From the NCBI GenBank assembly GCA_025353085.1, contig JANXRI010000228.1:1-26482 (forward strand): a stretch of 26,482 nucleotides of DNA, in the 5' to 3' direction. Position 1 is the stretch's first letter. Every line of letters starts with the position of its first letter. Of this stretch, positions 1 through 7,762 are shown in pieces. The notes below the pieces were generated by a model. It had not been told where the DNA came from, did not search any database, and saw only the letters and a list, made by a program, of their open reading frames with translations. The DNA comes from Betaproteobacteria bacterium (GTDB taxonomy: Bacteria > Pseudomonadota > Gammaproteobacteria > Burkholderiales > SG8-41). The translations under genes and the position numbers were made by a program.

Positions 1-309
1 CAATGGCCACTGACCCGCCACTTGAGTGGCATCGCACGCATGAATTATTCGATCGCCGACAGCCGGTTGCTCGAAGGCCTGGCCGGATTGGAATACGACG
101 GCGGTTGCTGGGCATTTCGCGCCGTCGTCCACAGCTTCGCCACTACATCGACAACCTCTGTAAACTCGTTTTTTATGCAGCTTGAGTTGAACGGAGTCTC
201 AAAACTCGGCTCCAATCCACTCGAACTGTTGCGGCGAAACATTGCGGGCTACTACCGGGGGACGGCATCATCGGTGCGTACCGACGACAACGCATTTCCG
301 CTGCGCTAA
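1..309 (+). CDS. lptD: LPS assembly outer-membrane protein LptD, C-terminal fragment
   Basis: Only the last 102 codons are present; the gene is open at the left window edge and ends with TAA at 307-309. The visible segment has the typical LptD C-terminal barrel strands: an N-Y-S turn, then R-L-L-E-G-L-A-G-L-E-Y-D-G-G-C-W, an F-x-Q-L-E-L strand, and the late L-G-S-N-P-L-E-L-L-R-R-N-I-x-G-Y signature. LptD, with the lipoprotein LptE, inserts lipopolysaccharide into the outer leaflet of the outer membrane. The Cys in the G-C-W motif is usual in this family. surA follows after about 22 bases, the conserved lptD-surA order, which fits because SurA escorts barrel proteins such as LptD. Identification is firm from the motif and the neighbour, although the N-terminal jellyroll lies outside the window. 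Confidence 0.9.
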   Translation, partial: QWPLTRHLSGIARMNYSIADSRLLEGLAGLEYDGGCWAFRAVVHSFATTSTTSVNSFFMQLELNGVSKLGSNPLELLRRNIAGYYRGTASSVRTDDNAFPLR

Positions 310-331
310 GCGCTTGGGGCAGGCTTTTTCT

Positions 332-1651
332 ATGAGTTACTTTCATTTTTGGCGAACGATGCTGGTGCTCGCCGCGCTCTCATGCGCGGGCGGGCCTGCG
401 GTCGCTGCGCAACCGGCAGGCGCGCGCGTCATCCTGCTCGACCGCATCGTGGCGGTGGTGAATGAAGATGTGATTACTCGCCGCGATCTGGATGACCGCA
501 TGAAAGTAGTATCGGTGCAGTTACGCGAGCAAGGCACGCCCGCGCCGCCCGCCGATGTGCTCGAAAAACAGGTGCTTGATCGCATGATCTATACCAAGGT
601 GCAGTTGCAGTTCGCGAAAGAAACCGGCTTGCGGGTAGACGACGCGCAACTCGATGCCGCGATCGCGCGGATTGCCGAGAACAACAAGATCACAGCCGCA
701 AGATTGCGTGAGACGCTCGAGCGCGATGGCGTGAGCTTCACCAAATTCCGCGAAGACATCCGCGATGAAATTGTCATGTCGCGGCTGCGCGAACGCGAAG
801 TCGACAATAAGATTACGGTCGCCGACAGTGAAGTCGACACTTTGCTCAGTACGCTTCAACTCCAGGATGGCAAAACAGAGGAATTCGATTTATCGCATAT
901 TCTGGTGCGGGTGCCGGAGCAGGCGAGCCCGGAACAACTGCGCGACCGGCGCTCGCGTGCCGAGAAAGCGCTCGAGCAGATCAAGGGCGGCACCGACTTC
1001 AGACAGGTGGCGGCGAGCTTTTCAGAGGCGCCCGACGCCGTGCAAGGTGGCGCGATGGGGTGGCGGGAAGTCACGCGGTTGCCGTCAATCTTCGCCGAGA
1101 CGGTTAAAACCATGAAGCCGGGAGAAGTGAGCGCGATTGTGCGCAGTCCAAACGGCTTGCACATCGTACGCGTGAACGGCCGCCGGGGTCACGACGCGCC
1201 AGTCATCGTGTCGCAAACTCATCCTCGCCACATCCTGATCAAGACCAGTGAGGTCGTCTCGGAAAACGACGCGCGTGAGCGGCTGGTGAAGTTGAAAGAG
1301 CGGCTCGACAATAACGGGGATTTCGCCGAAATAGCGCGGCTTCAATCGGAGGACGGCAGCGCCTCGCGCGGCGGCGATCTCGGCTGGCTGTCGCCGGGCG
1401 ACACGGTGCCGGAATTCGAAAAAGCGATGAATGGTTTGAAGGTCGGGGAAATCAGCGGGCCGATCCGCTCGCCATTCGGCTTCCACTTGATTCAGGTGAT
1501 CGAGCGCCGCAACGAGGACATGTCCAAGCAGCAGCAGCGCTTGCAGGCGCGGATGTCGCTGCGCGAGCAAAAAGCCGACGAAGCATATCAGGAGTGGTTG
1601 CGACAACTTCGCGACAAGGCCTTCGTCGAACTACGCCTTGAAGAAAGATAG
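332..1651 (+). CDS. surA: Periplasmic chaperone / peptidyl-prolyl isomerase SurA
   Basis: This 439-residue protein starts with a signal peptide (positive W-R followed by a hydrophobic run, likely cleavage near residue 25 after A-V-A). The N-terminal SurA chaperone domain follows (D-R-I-V-A-V-V-N-E-D-V-I-T-R-R-D-L). Two parvulin (PpiC) domains lie at about residues 183-285 (S-H-I-L-V-R) and 293-395 (R-H-I-L-I-K), and a helical C-terminal tail closes the chaperone module. This is the usual SurA architecture and length. It carries outer-membrane barrel precursors across the periplasm to the BAM complex. I chose ATG 332 because it gives a proper signal peptide; the frame is open back to 242, but that extension overlaps lptD and would bury the signal. 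ATG 359 is a possible alternative. No strong ribosome-binding site is visible. Confidence 0.95.
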   Translation: MSYFHFWRTMLVLAALSCAGGPAVAAQPAGARVILLDRIVAVVNEDVITRRDLDDRMKVVSVQLREQGTPAPPADVLEKQVLDRMIYTKVQLQFAKETGLRVDDAQLDAAIARIAENNKITAARLRETLERDGVSFTKFREDIRDEIVMSRLREREVDNKITVADSEVDTLLSTLQLQDGKTEEFDLSHILVRVPEQASPEQLRDRRSRAEKALEQIKGGTDFRQVAASFSEAPDAVQGGAMGWREVTRLPSIFAETVKTMKPGEVSAIVRSPNGLHIVRVNGRRGHDAPVIVSQTHPRHILIKTSEVVSENDARERLVKLKERLDNNGDFAEIARLQSEDGSASRGGDLGWLSPGDTVPEFEKAMNGLKVGEISGPIRSPFGFHLIQVIERRNEDMSKQQQRLQARMSLREQKADEAYQEWLRQLRDKAFVELRLEER

Positions 1652-1689
1652 CGGGCGCCCTCGAGCACGTAAAACAGCTTCAATTGCAC

Positions 1690-2733
1690 ATGTTATGCGC
1701 ATCGAGAGACATCATAAAACCGGGAACGCCCATCAGTCATCGCTCGCATAACGTCTCGCCCGTCATCGCCATAACCGCAGGTGAGCCCGCCGGCATCGGG
1801 CCGGACTTATGCGTGAAGCTCGCACAGGCGCCGCAGGCCGAAAAACTGGTGGTGGTTGCGAATGCCGATTTGCTCGCGCAACGCGCCCAGCAGTTAGGCG
1901 TCCGCTGGCATGCACGGACCTTCGGCAAACAGCATGATCGCGCGTTTGCACCGGGGGCGATGGAAGTCATCGACGTGCCACTGGCGGTGGCGGTCACGGC
2001 GGGTCAGCTTGATACCGCTAACTCAGCTTATGTGCTGCAAACGCTCGAAATCGCAGCAGACGGCTGCATGAGCGGCCGCTTCAACGCGATGGTCACAGCA
2101 CCCGTGCACAAAGGCGTGATAAACGACGCCGGCATCGCGTTTACCGGACACACCGAATTTCTCGCTGCGCGTACCCATGCACCGCATGTCGTGATGCTGC
2201 TGGTAGGTGGCGGCCTGCGGGTTGCGCTTGCCACGACGCACATCGCGGTCAAAGATATCGCCGCGCAGATTACCGGCAAAAGCCTCGAGGCGACGTTACG
2301 CGTGCTGCATCACGACCTTGCCACCCGGTTCGGATTGGCATCGCCGCGCATCGCCGTCGCGGGTCTTAATCCCCATGCCGGGGAATCCGGTCACCTCGGC
2401 CGCGAGGAAATCGACATTATCATTCCGCTCATCGAGCGCTTGCGCGGCGAAGGTCTGCAATTAAGCGGCCCGCTGCCGGCCGACACTTTGTTCAATCCCG
2501 AACGCCTGCGCAATTTCGATTGCGTGCTGGCGATGTATCACGACCAGGGCCTGCCCGTATTGAAATACGCGAGCTTTGGCAGCGGCGTCAACGTGACGCT
2601 GGGCCTGCCGATTATCCGCACGTCCGTCGACCATGGCACCGCACTTGACCTGGCCGGCACCGGCCACGCTGACGCAGGCAGTTTACGCACTGCCATTGCG
2701 CTCGCGGCGGCGCTGGCGCGCGGCGAAGCCTAA
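1690..2733 (+). CDS. pdxA: 4-hydroxythreonine-4-phosphate dehydrogenase PdxA
   Basis: A 347-residue enzyme of the DXP-dependent pyridoxal phosphate route. It oxidises 4-phosphohydroxy-L-threonine with NAD; the product is then used by PdxJ. Family motifs are all present: I-T-A-G-E-P-A-G-I-G-P near the N-terminus, the metal-binding T-G-H-T-E, A-G-L-N-P-H-A-G-E-x-G, M-Y-H-D-Q-G-L-P and the C-terminal S-V-D-H-G-T-A-L-D-L-A-G-T-G. The three metal-ligand histidines (in T-G-H, H-D-Q and D-H-G) are intact. The start is uncertain: ATG 1690 (TTG 1684 is also in frame) leaves about 22 residues ahead of the conserved core, longer than usual, but no other start codon lies closer. It sits 38 bases after surA and 19 bases before rsmA, probably in one operon. 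Confidence 0.95.
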   Translation: MLCASRDIIKPGTPISHRSHNVSPVIAITAGEPAGIGPDLCVKLAQAPQAEKLVVVANADLLAQRAQQLGVRWHARTFGKQHDRAFAPGAMEVIDVPLAVAVTAGQLDTANSAYVLQTLEIAADGCMSGRFNAMVTAPVHKGVINDAGIAFTGHTEFLAARTHAPHVVMLLVGGGLRVALATTHIAVKDIAAQITGKSLEATLRVLHHDLATRFGLASPRIAVAGLNPHAGESGHLGREEIDIIIPLIERLRGEGLQLSGPLPADTLFNPERLRNFDCVLAMYHDQGLPVLKYASFGSGVNVTLGLPIIRTSVDHGTALDLAGTGHADAGSLRTAIALAAALARGEA

Positions 2734-2752
2734 AGCGGCGAGACAGCGGCCC

Positions 2753-3544
2753 GTGAAGCATCAGCCGCGCAAGAGATTCGGGCAAAATTTTCTTACCGAT
2801 CAATCCGCCATTGCGTTAATTGTTGCCGCCATCAACCCGGCGCCCGGTGACTGCCTGGTCGAAATCGGTCCGGGGTTAGGCGCCCTGACCCGGCCCTTAC
2901 TCGCCGCAGCGGGTGGATTGCACGCAATTGAGATCGATCGCGATCTGGCGGATGCACTGCGGCAAGAATTTGGCGCACGACTCGACCTGCATACGACCGA
3001 TGTGCTCAAGTTCGATTTCGCCGCCTTGGGCGCGCGTTTGCGCGTCATCGGCAATCTGCCGTATAACATTTCGACGCCGCTACTTTTTCACCTTGCCGAT
3101 TGCGCCGAACTGATTTGCGACATCCACGTCATGCTGCAGAAAGAAGTTGTCGAGCGCATGGTCGCGGCCCCCGGCGACAGCAACTACGGTCGACTGTCCG
3201 TGATGCTCCAATACCGGTTTGAGATGGAACAGCTGCTCGATGTCCCGGCGGCCGCATTCGACCCGGTACCGAAAGTCGATTCGGCAGTCATACGTCTGAT
3301 GCCGCTGCTGCCGCAACGCTGGAAAGCGCGCGACGACATGCAGTTGAGACGGGTCGTGGCCGCCGCCTTCTCGCAGCGCCGCAAGACACTGCGCAATTCA
3401 CTGCGCAAATTAATATCGGAGCCGGTATTCGACGCGCTCGCGATCAGTCCGACTGCGCGCGCGCAGGAATTGTCGGTTGCGCAATTCGTCGCGCTCGCCG
3501 ACTATTTGGCGAATGGCGCAGACCCCGCAGCCGTCGCGACGTAA
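2753..3544 (+). CDS. rsmA: 16S rRNA dimethyladenosine transferase RsmA (KsgA)
   Basis: A 263-residue SAM-dependent methyltransferase that dimethylates two adjacent adenosines near the 3' end of 16S rRNA, a late small-subunit maturation step. The N-terminus K-R-F-G-Q-N-F-L is diagnostic. The SAM-binding glycine motif I-G-P-G-L-G-A-L-T is at residues 38-46, followed by the acidic E-I-D. The catalytic N-L-P-Y-N motif is at 101-105, and the C-terminal helical domain contains F-S-Q-R-R-K-T-L-R-N-S-L. The start is GTG 2753, 19 bases after the pdxA stop; the reading frame is open further upstream inside pdxA, but that sequence is unlike the family. The pdxA-rsmA order is conserved. The apaG-apaH genes that follow rsmA in enterobacteria are absent; the next gene is convergent. 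Confidence 0.95.
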   Translation: MKHQPRKRFGQNFLTDQSAIALIVAAINPAPGDCLVEIGPGLGALTRPLLAAAGGLHAIEIDRDLADALRQEFGARLDLHTTDVLKFDFAALGARLRVIGNLPYNISTPLLFHLADCAELICDIHVMLQKEVVERMVAAPGDSNYGRLSVMLQYRFEMEQLLDVPAAAFDPVPKVDSAVIRLMPLLPQRWKARDDMQLRRVVAAAFSQRRKTLRNSLRKLISEPVFDALAISPTARAQELSVAQFVALADYLANGADPAAVAT

Positions 3545-3598
3545 AGTGTTTTTAGCTGATCGCCAGGTGGCATCGCATAATTGACCAGACGGCGCGGC

Positions 3599-3988
3599 CT
3601 ATGCCGGTTTGCGTTGCACGAATTCTATTTTGTAGCCGTCGGGATCTTCAACGAACGCAATGACCGTCGTGCCGTGTTTCATCGGTCCGGCTTCACGCGC
3701 GACCCTGCCGCCGCGCTTTTTGACCTCTTCGCACGCCCCGTACGCGTCATCGACTTCGATTGCAAGATGACCGAACGCGGTGCCATGATCGTAAGTTTTG
3801 GTGTCCCAGTTATGCGTGAGTTCAATGACTGCTGTGTGCGCTTCATCGCCGTAACCGACAAACACATTGGTGAAACGGCCGTCGGGATAATCCGAGCGCC
3901 GCAACAACCGCATGCCCAACACTTCAGTATAGAAGCCGATCGCGCGGTCAAGATCACCGACGCGCAGCATCGTGTGCAGAATTCTCAC
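3599..3988 (-). CDS. gloA: Glyoxalase I (lactoylglutathione lyase)
   Basis: A 129-residue single-domain glyoxalase I, which isomerises the hemithioacetal of methylglyoxal and glutathione to S-lactoylglutathione. The metal ligands match the nickel/cobalt-type bacterial enzymes exactly: His5 (I-L-H-T-M-L-R-V), Glu56 (A-V-I-E-L-T-H-N-W), His74 (F-G-H-L-A-I) and Glu122 (Y-K-I-E-F-V). The short length, without the eukaryotic insertions, also indicates the non-zinc class. The start is GTG 3988, whose GTGA overlaps the stop codon of the upstream rubredoxin gene, so translation is probably coupled. The gene converges on rsmA with about 54 bases between the stops; I see no clear terminator in that gap. 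Confidence 0.95.
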   Translation of the reverse strand: MRILHTMLRVGDLDRAIGFYTEVLGMRLLRRSDYPDGRFTNVFVGYGDEAHTAVIELTHNWDTKTYDHGTAFGHLAIEVDDAYGACEEVKKRGGRVAREAGPMKHGTTVIAFVEDPDGYKIEFVQRKPA

Positions 3989-4173
3989 ATCTGCACCATT
4001 TCAAAATCTTCTTTGCGCGCGCCGCATTCGGGGCATGTCCAGTTCATCGGCACCTCTTCCCAGCGTGTACCGGCGGCGATTCCTTCGTCGGGCAATCCCG
4101 CTCCTTCGTCGTAAATGAAGCCGCAGATGAGACACATGTAGGTCTTGAAAACATTCACGTCCGGGGTGGTCAT
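3985..4173 (-). CDS. Rubredoxin
   Basis: A 62-residue rubredoxin, a small cytoplasmic electron carrier with one iron held by four cysteines. The knuckles are C-L-I-C-G (Cys14, Cys17) and C-P-E-C-G-A (Cys47, Cys50), with the typical I-Y-D-E-G-A-G and G-T-R-W-E-E-V-P-x-N-W between them. The N-terminus has about eight residues beyond the usual start; a GTG five codons in (Val6) could be the real start. It lies divergent from thiD across a 75-base gap containing nested inverted repeats, and it overlaps gloA by 4 bases. The redox partner cannot be told from the sequence. Confidence 0.93.
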   Translation of the reverse strand: MTTPDVNVFKTYMCLICGFIYDEGAGLPDEGIAAGTRWEEVPMNWTCPECGARKEDFEMVQM

Positions 4174-4174
4174 G

Positions 4175-4212
4175 GTCGCTTACTAATGAGGTTAAAATGT
4201 CATTTTAGCGAC
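4175..4212. promoter_or_regulatory. Nested inverted repeats between rubredoxin gene and thiD (operator candidate)
   Basis: The gap between the two divergent genes holds a 15-base palindrome, TAAAATG-T-CATTTTA at 4193-4207, nested inside a wider inverted pair GTCGCT (4175-4180) and AGCGAC (4207-4212). The position between divergent starts suits a shared operator or overlapping promoter elements. No T-run follows, so it is not an obvious terminator. No regulator family can be named from the symmetry alone. Confidence 0.35.
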
Positions 4213-4248
4213 ATGCCCAGCGTTTGAACAATAAATCCCGGCTCTAGG

Positions 4249-5088
4249 ATGGACTCTCCCGCACCTGCCGCGTTACCGCCGATCGTACTCACATTTGCCG
4301 CGACCGATCCGAGCGGCGGCGCCGGTTTGCAAGCCGATGTCATGACCTTGGCAAGCATGGGTTGTCACCCGCTGTCTGTCGTTACTGCAGTGACGATTCA
4401 GGACACCATGGGCGTCGAAGAGGTGATGGCGCTCGACGCCGAGTGGGTGGCGGATCAGGCGCGCTGCGTGCTGGAAGACATGCCGGTCGCCGCGTTTAAA
4501 ATCGGACTGCTCGGTAGCACCGAAAATATTTCGGCGATCGCCGAAGTCGTATCGGATTATCCCGAGATCCCGCTGGTGCTCGACCCCGTTCTTGCGTCGG
4601 GCCGCGGCGATGAGCTCGTGACGGATGAAATGATTTCAGCGGTGCGGGAATTGTTGATACCGCAAACCACTATTATTACGCCGAATAGCATCGAAGCCCG
4701 CCGTCTGGTGCAGGAAGACGGGGAGGACGACGTCGACCTTGCCGAATGTGCGCGACGCTTACTGGCGATGGGTTGCGAGTACGTGCTGATTACAGGCACG
4801 CATGAAAACACGACCCAGGTCGTCAATACATTGTATGGACAGGACGGCGTGGTGCGGTCCGATAGCTGGGAGCGACTGGCCGGCAGTTACCATGGTTCGG
4901 GCTGCACGCTCGCGTCGGCCATCGCCGCGACGATCGCGAATGGCTTGAGCATGAGCGACGCGGTCAAAGACGCGCAGGAATACACATGGCAAACCCTCAA
5001 ATCCGCATTCAGGCCCGGGATGGGGCAGCACATTCCCGATCGTTTGTTCTGGGCACGTGAGGATGAACCGGGCAATGCAGCCGATTAA
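4249..5088 (+). CDS. thiD: Hydroxymethylpyrimidine / phosphomethylpyrimidine kinase ThiD
   Basis: A 279-residue ribokinase-fold enzyme that phosphorylates HMP and then HMP-phosphate to give the pyrimidine half of thiamine. The N-terminal substrate loop is D-P-S-G-G-A-G-L-Q-A-D (residues 20-30). The core contains V-L-D-P-V (about 110-114) and T-P-N (144-146), and the anion-hole/catalytic H-G-S-G-C-T motif is at 215-220 with Cys219. Length is slightly above the usual 260-270 because of short N- and C-terminal tails. The start is ATG 4249. thiE starts inside its last codons, so the two thiamine genes should be translated together. It is divergent from the rubredoxin gene. Confidence 0.95.
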   Translation: MDSPAPAALPPIVLTFAATDPSGGAGLQADVMTLASMGCHPLSVVTAVTIQDTMGVEEVMALDAEWVADQARCVLEDMPVAAFKIGLLGSTENISAIAEVVSDYPEIPLVLDPVLASGRGDELVTDEMISAVRELLIPQTTIITPNSIEARRLVQEDGEDDVDLAECARRLLAMGCEYVLITGTHENTTQVVNTLYGQDGVVRSDSWERLAGSYHGSGCTLASAIAATIANGLSMSDAVKDAQEYTWQTLKSAFRPGMGQHIPDRLFWAREDEPGNAAD

Positions 5089-5701
5089 AGGCTTGTATGC
5101 GGTAACGCCCGATTTTGCCGACACCACAGCGCTCGTCGCGAAGGTTGAAACTGTCCTCGTTGCAGGCGCGCGCTTGCTGCAATACCGGAATAAAACCGCG
5201 GATACTGCGACCGGCCGCGCACAGGCAACGGCGCTGTCCGTTTTATGCCGCCGCCACGGCGCAATCCTGATCATCAACGACGACGTATCGCTGGCTTTGG
5301 CAGTCGACGCTGACGGCGTGCATATCGGTGCTGACGACACCGCGCTTGCGGTGGCGCGGGAGCAACTCGGGCGCACCAAAATTATCGGCGTCTCGTGTTA
5401 TGACGACTTGCAGCTTGCGCGAACTGCCGCCGGGCAAGGCGCCGACTACATTGCTTTCGGCAGTTTTTATGCGTCCTCGATCAAGCCCGGTGCAGTGCGC
5501 GCGCCCCTCTCGATTTTGTCCGCCGCGCGCGGGCTCAGCGTGCCGATGGTTGCAATCGGCGGTATCACGCTCGCCAATGCGGGTGAACTCATCGCAGCCG
5601 GCGCCGATGCAGTCGCGGTGATTTCCGCGCTGTTCTCCGTATCGGATGCGGCGGCGGCGACGCGCGGTTTTTGCCGAGTATTTGGGGCGCAGCACGCATG
5701 A
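5075..5701 (+). CDS. thiE: Thiamine-phosphate synthase ThiE
   Basis: A 208-residue TIM-barrel enzyme that joins HMP pyrophosphate (from ThiD) to the thiazole phosphate, giving thiamine phosphate. Visible motifs are K-G-L-Y-A-V-T-P-D at the N-terminus, Q-Y-R-N-K (36-40), I-N-D-D (67-70), D-G-V-H-I-G (80-85), I-G-V-S-C-Y (104-109), F-G-S-F-Y-A-S-S-I-K (128-137) and A-I-G-G-I (160-164). I prefer ATG 5075: GAGGA lies at 5059-5063 with an 11-base spacer, and this start matches the family. ATG 5063 and GTG 5057 are in frame upstream. It overlaps thiD by 14 bases and its TGA stop overlaps the hemL ATG as ATGA. Confidence 0.93.
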   Translation: MQPIKGLYAVTPDFADTTALVAKVETVLVAGARLLQYRNKTADTATGRAQATALSVLCRRHGAILIINDDVSLALAVDADGVHIGADDTALAVAREQLGRTKIIGVSCYDDLQLARTAAGQGADYIAFGSFYASSIKPGAVRAPLSILSAARGLSVPMVAIGGITLANAGELIAAGADAVAVISALFSVSDAAAATRGFCRVFGAQHA

Positions 5702-6981
5702 CTTCTCGCAGCGACGAATTATTCACGGCGGCGCAGCGCGTAATTCCGGGCGGGGTTAATTCGCCGGTTCGCGCATTTCGCTCAGTCGGCGGCACCCCGC
5801 GCTTTTTTGCGCGCGGCAGCGGCGCCCAGGTCTGGGATGTCGATGGCAAAGCCTATATCGACTATATCGGTTCGTGGGGACCGTTGATCGTCGGCCACGC
5901 GCATCCTGCGGTTATTGCAGCCGTGCAACAAGCGGTCACCCAAGGCTTGAGTTTCGGCGCGCCGACGGCGGGCGAAGTCGAACTGGCGGAACTTTTGTGC
6001 CGTCGTGTGCCTGGCCTCGAGCAAGTACGCCTCGTGAGTTCGGGAACCGAAGCTACGATGAGCGCGATCCGGCTTGCCCGTGGTTACACCGGGCGCTCCC
6101 GAATCATTAAATTCGAAGGCTGCTATCACGGCCACGCCGATGCGTTGCTCGTCAAGGCCGGGTCAGGCGCGCTTACACTTGGCAATCCGAGTTCGGCCGG
6201 CGTGCCAGCTGCAACGACCGCCGATACGCTCGTGCTCGACTACAACAATCTCGCCATGCTCGAGGCTGCGTTTGCACGCGACGGCGACAAGGTGGCGTGC
6301 GTGATTGTCGAACCGGTCGCCGGCAATATGAATCTCGTTATGCCCGCGCCGGAATTTCTCGAAGCGCTGCGCGCAGTGTGCACCCGCCATGGCGCGTTGT
6401 TGATATTCGACGAGGTGATGACCGGGTTTCGGGTTGGCCCGGCCGGGGCGCAAGGCGTCTTCGGCATTACGGCTGATTTAATTACACTCGGCAAAATCGT
6501 CGGTGGTGGCATGCCGCTCGGCGCGTTCGGCGGCCGGCGCGATGTGATGGCCAGTATCGCGCCGTTGGGTCCGGTGTATCAGGCCGGCACGCTGTCGGGA
6601 AATCCGATCGCGGTGGCCGCGGGATTGGCGACGCTCAAATTAATCGAGGCACCTGGATTTTTTTCGCAACTGACCGAAACCACACGCGCATTGGCTGATG
6701 GATTGGGCGCCGCTGCGAAGGCGAACGGCGTCAGGTTCTGCGCGCAAGCGATCGGCGGCATGTTTGGCGTGTACTTCCGCGACAAGCCACCCACCAGTTA
6801 TGCGCAGGTGATGGAGTGCGATGTGGGCGCGTTCAACCGCTTTTTTCATGGGATGCTCGAAGCAGGGATTTACCTGGCGCCATCCGCGTTCGAAGCAGGC
6901 TTCGTATCCGCTGCGCATGGCAAAGTTGAAATCGAAAAAACAGTCGCGGCGGCCAATCGTTATTTCGCGACAACCGCCTGA
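5698..6981 (+). CDS. hemL: Glutamate-1-semialdehyde 2,1-aminomutase HemL
   Basis: A 427-residue class-III aminotransferase-fold enzyme that converts glutamate-1-semialdehyde to 5-aminolevulinate, the first dedicated tetrapyrrole precursor in the C5 pathway. The PLP Schiff-base lysine is Lys266 in L-G-K-I-V-G-G-G-M-P-L-G-A. Other family motifs are P-G-G-V-N-S-P-V-R-A-F at the N-terminus, S-S-G-T-E-A-T-M-S-A-I-R-L-A-R (114-128), Y-H-G-H-A-D (143-148) and F-D-E-V-M-T-G-F-R (237-245). ATG 5698 overlaps the thiE stop as ATGA, which supports this start over an in-frame ATG at 5671. It feeds hemB, which lies 1.6 kb further on in another transcription unit. Confidence 0.96.
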   Translation: MTSRSDELFTAAQRVIPGGVNSPVRAFRSVGGTPRFFARGSGAQVWDVDGKAYIDYIGSWGPLIVGHAHPAVIAAVQQAVTQGLSFGAPTAGEVELAELLCRRVPGLEQVRLVSSGTEATMSAIRLARGYTGRSRIIKFEGCYHGHADALLVKAGSGALTLGNPSSAGVPAATTADTLVLDYNNLAMLEAAFARDGDKVACVIVEPVAGNMNLVMPAPEFLEALRAVCTRHGALLIFDEVMTGFRVGPAGAQGVFGITADLITLGKIVGGGMPLGAFGGRRDVMASIAPLGPVYQAGTLSGNPIAVAAGLATLKLIEAPGFFSQLTETTRALADGLGAAAKANGVRFCAQAIGGMFGVYFRDKPPTSYAQVMECDVGAFNRFFHGMLEAGIYLAPSAFEAGFVSAAHGKVEIEKTVAAANRYFATTA

Positions 6982-6996
6982 CCTCTGAACTGACGT

Positions 6997-7020
6997 AAAA
7001 AAGCGCGGTGATCACCGCGC
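6997..7020 (-). terminator. Rho-independent terminator of the cytochrome c4 gene
   Basis: A perfect 18-base palindrome, GCGCGGTGATCACCGCGC (7003-7020), is followed on the minus strand by six T residues (7002-6997). This is a canonical intrinsic terminator for the minus-strand cytochrome gene, whose stop is about 30 bases away. Read on the plus strand it could still fold behind hemL but lacks a downstream T-run. Confidence 0.8.
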
Positions 7021-7051
7021 GAGTCTTCGTTGATACTTCAAGCCCTAACTT

Positions 7052-7675
7052 TTAACGCAGCCCCGCGATATATTCAGCAACAGCCTTGATTTCGCCATCA
7101 GACAATCTGCCGGCGATCATGCGCATCATGCTGTTCGTATCATTGGCGCGATCGCCGGCGCGAAAACTTTGCAACTGCGCGGCCGAATACTCGGCGAATT
7201 GGCCCGCTACGCGTGGAAATTGCGCCGGTACACCGGCGCCCGTCGGTCCGTGGCATGAAGCGCACGCGGCCACGCCTTTCGCCATGATTCCGCCGCGATA
7301 AATTTGCTGGCCCAAATTCACCAGCGCAGGATCTTTCGCTGCGCGGGTTTTCGGCTTCTGGCTTTCAAAATAGGCGCCAAGATTTTGCATGTCCTGCGAA
7401 GACAATGACGCCGCCATGCCATACATGACCGGATTCTTCCGCGCTTTGTTCGCCTTGAAGTCAGCCAGTTGCTTGACCACATAATCAGCGTGCTGCCCTG
7501 CGAGCGCGGGGTTCGCCGGCATCACGCTATTGCCGTCCGCCGCATGGCAGGCCGCGCAAACCTTGGTGACGATCTGTTGGGCCTGCGCCGGATCGGCTCG
7601 GGCCGGTTCGGCGGCGTAACCGAACGGCATAAAAACAGCGCACAGCAAGCTGAGCAGCGCCGTAACGAATCTCAT
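7052..7675 (-). CDS. Dihaem cytochrome c, cytochrome c4 family
   Basis: A 207-residue periplasmic cytochrome with a signal peptide (M-R-F-V-T-A-L-L-S-L-L-C, cleavage around residue 21-22 at Y-A-A) and two class-I haem domains. Haem sites are C-A-A-C-H at 40-44 and C-A-S-C-H at 138-142; methionines in M-Y-G-M (84-87) and N-S-M-M-R-M (181-186) are suitable sixth ligands. Two similar halves of about 90 residues are the cytochrome c4 pattern. Such proteins pass electrons from the bc1 complex towards terminal oxidases. I chose ATG 7675 because AGGAG sits about 7 bases upstream and the signal peptide starts there; an ATG six codons earlier (7693) has no such support. Transcription is divergent from engB, with its own terminator. 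Confidence 0.92.
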   Translation of the reverse strand: MRFVTALLSLLCAVFMPFGYAAEPARADPAQAQQIVTKVCAACHAADGNSVMPANPALAGQHADYVVKQLADFKANKARKNPVMYGMAASLSSQDMQNLGAYFESQKPKTRAAKDPALVNLGQQIYRGGIMAKGVAACASCHGPTGAGVPAQFPRVAGQFAEYSAAQLQSFRAGDRANDTNSMMRMIAGRLSDGEIKAVAEYIAGLR

Positions 7676-7762
7676 GGAGTCTCCTGGCAACATTACGATC
7701 GCAAGGATCGAAAACGCCGTATTCTATCGAAATACCCCTTTACCGGCTAGGCTGCACTCGCG

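Noticed and set aside
242..331. Upstream extension of surA to 242
   Set aside because: It overlaps the lptD C-terminus, lacks similarity to SurA, and would place 30 charged residues before the signal peptide.
1085..1606. 173-codon minus-strand frame inside surA, and similar ones inside dgt (19670-20266) and thiD/thiE (4759-5379)
   Set aside because: These are shadows of well-identified plus-strand genes, with no supporting start site or motif.
3545..3598. Search for a terminator between the convergent rsmA and gloA genes
   Set aside because: Only a short T5 run and no convincing stem were found, so none is annotated.
3581..4114. 177-codon open frame on the plus strand across gloA and the rubredoxin gene
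   Set aside because: Both minus-strand genes have complete metal-ligand sets; the opposite frame has no recognisable motif.
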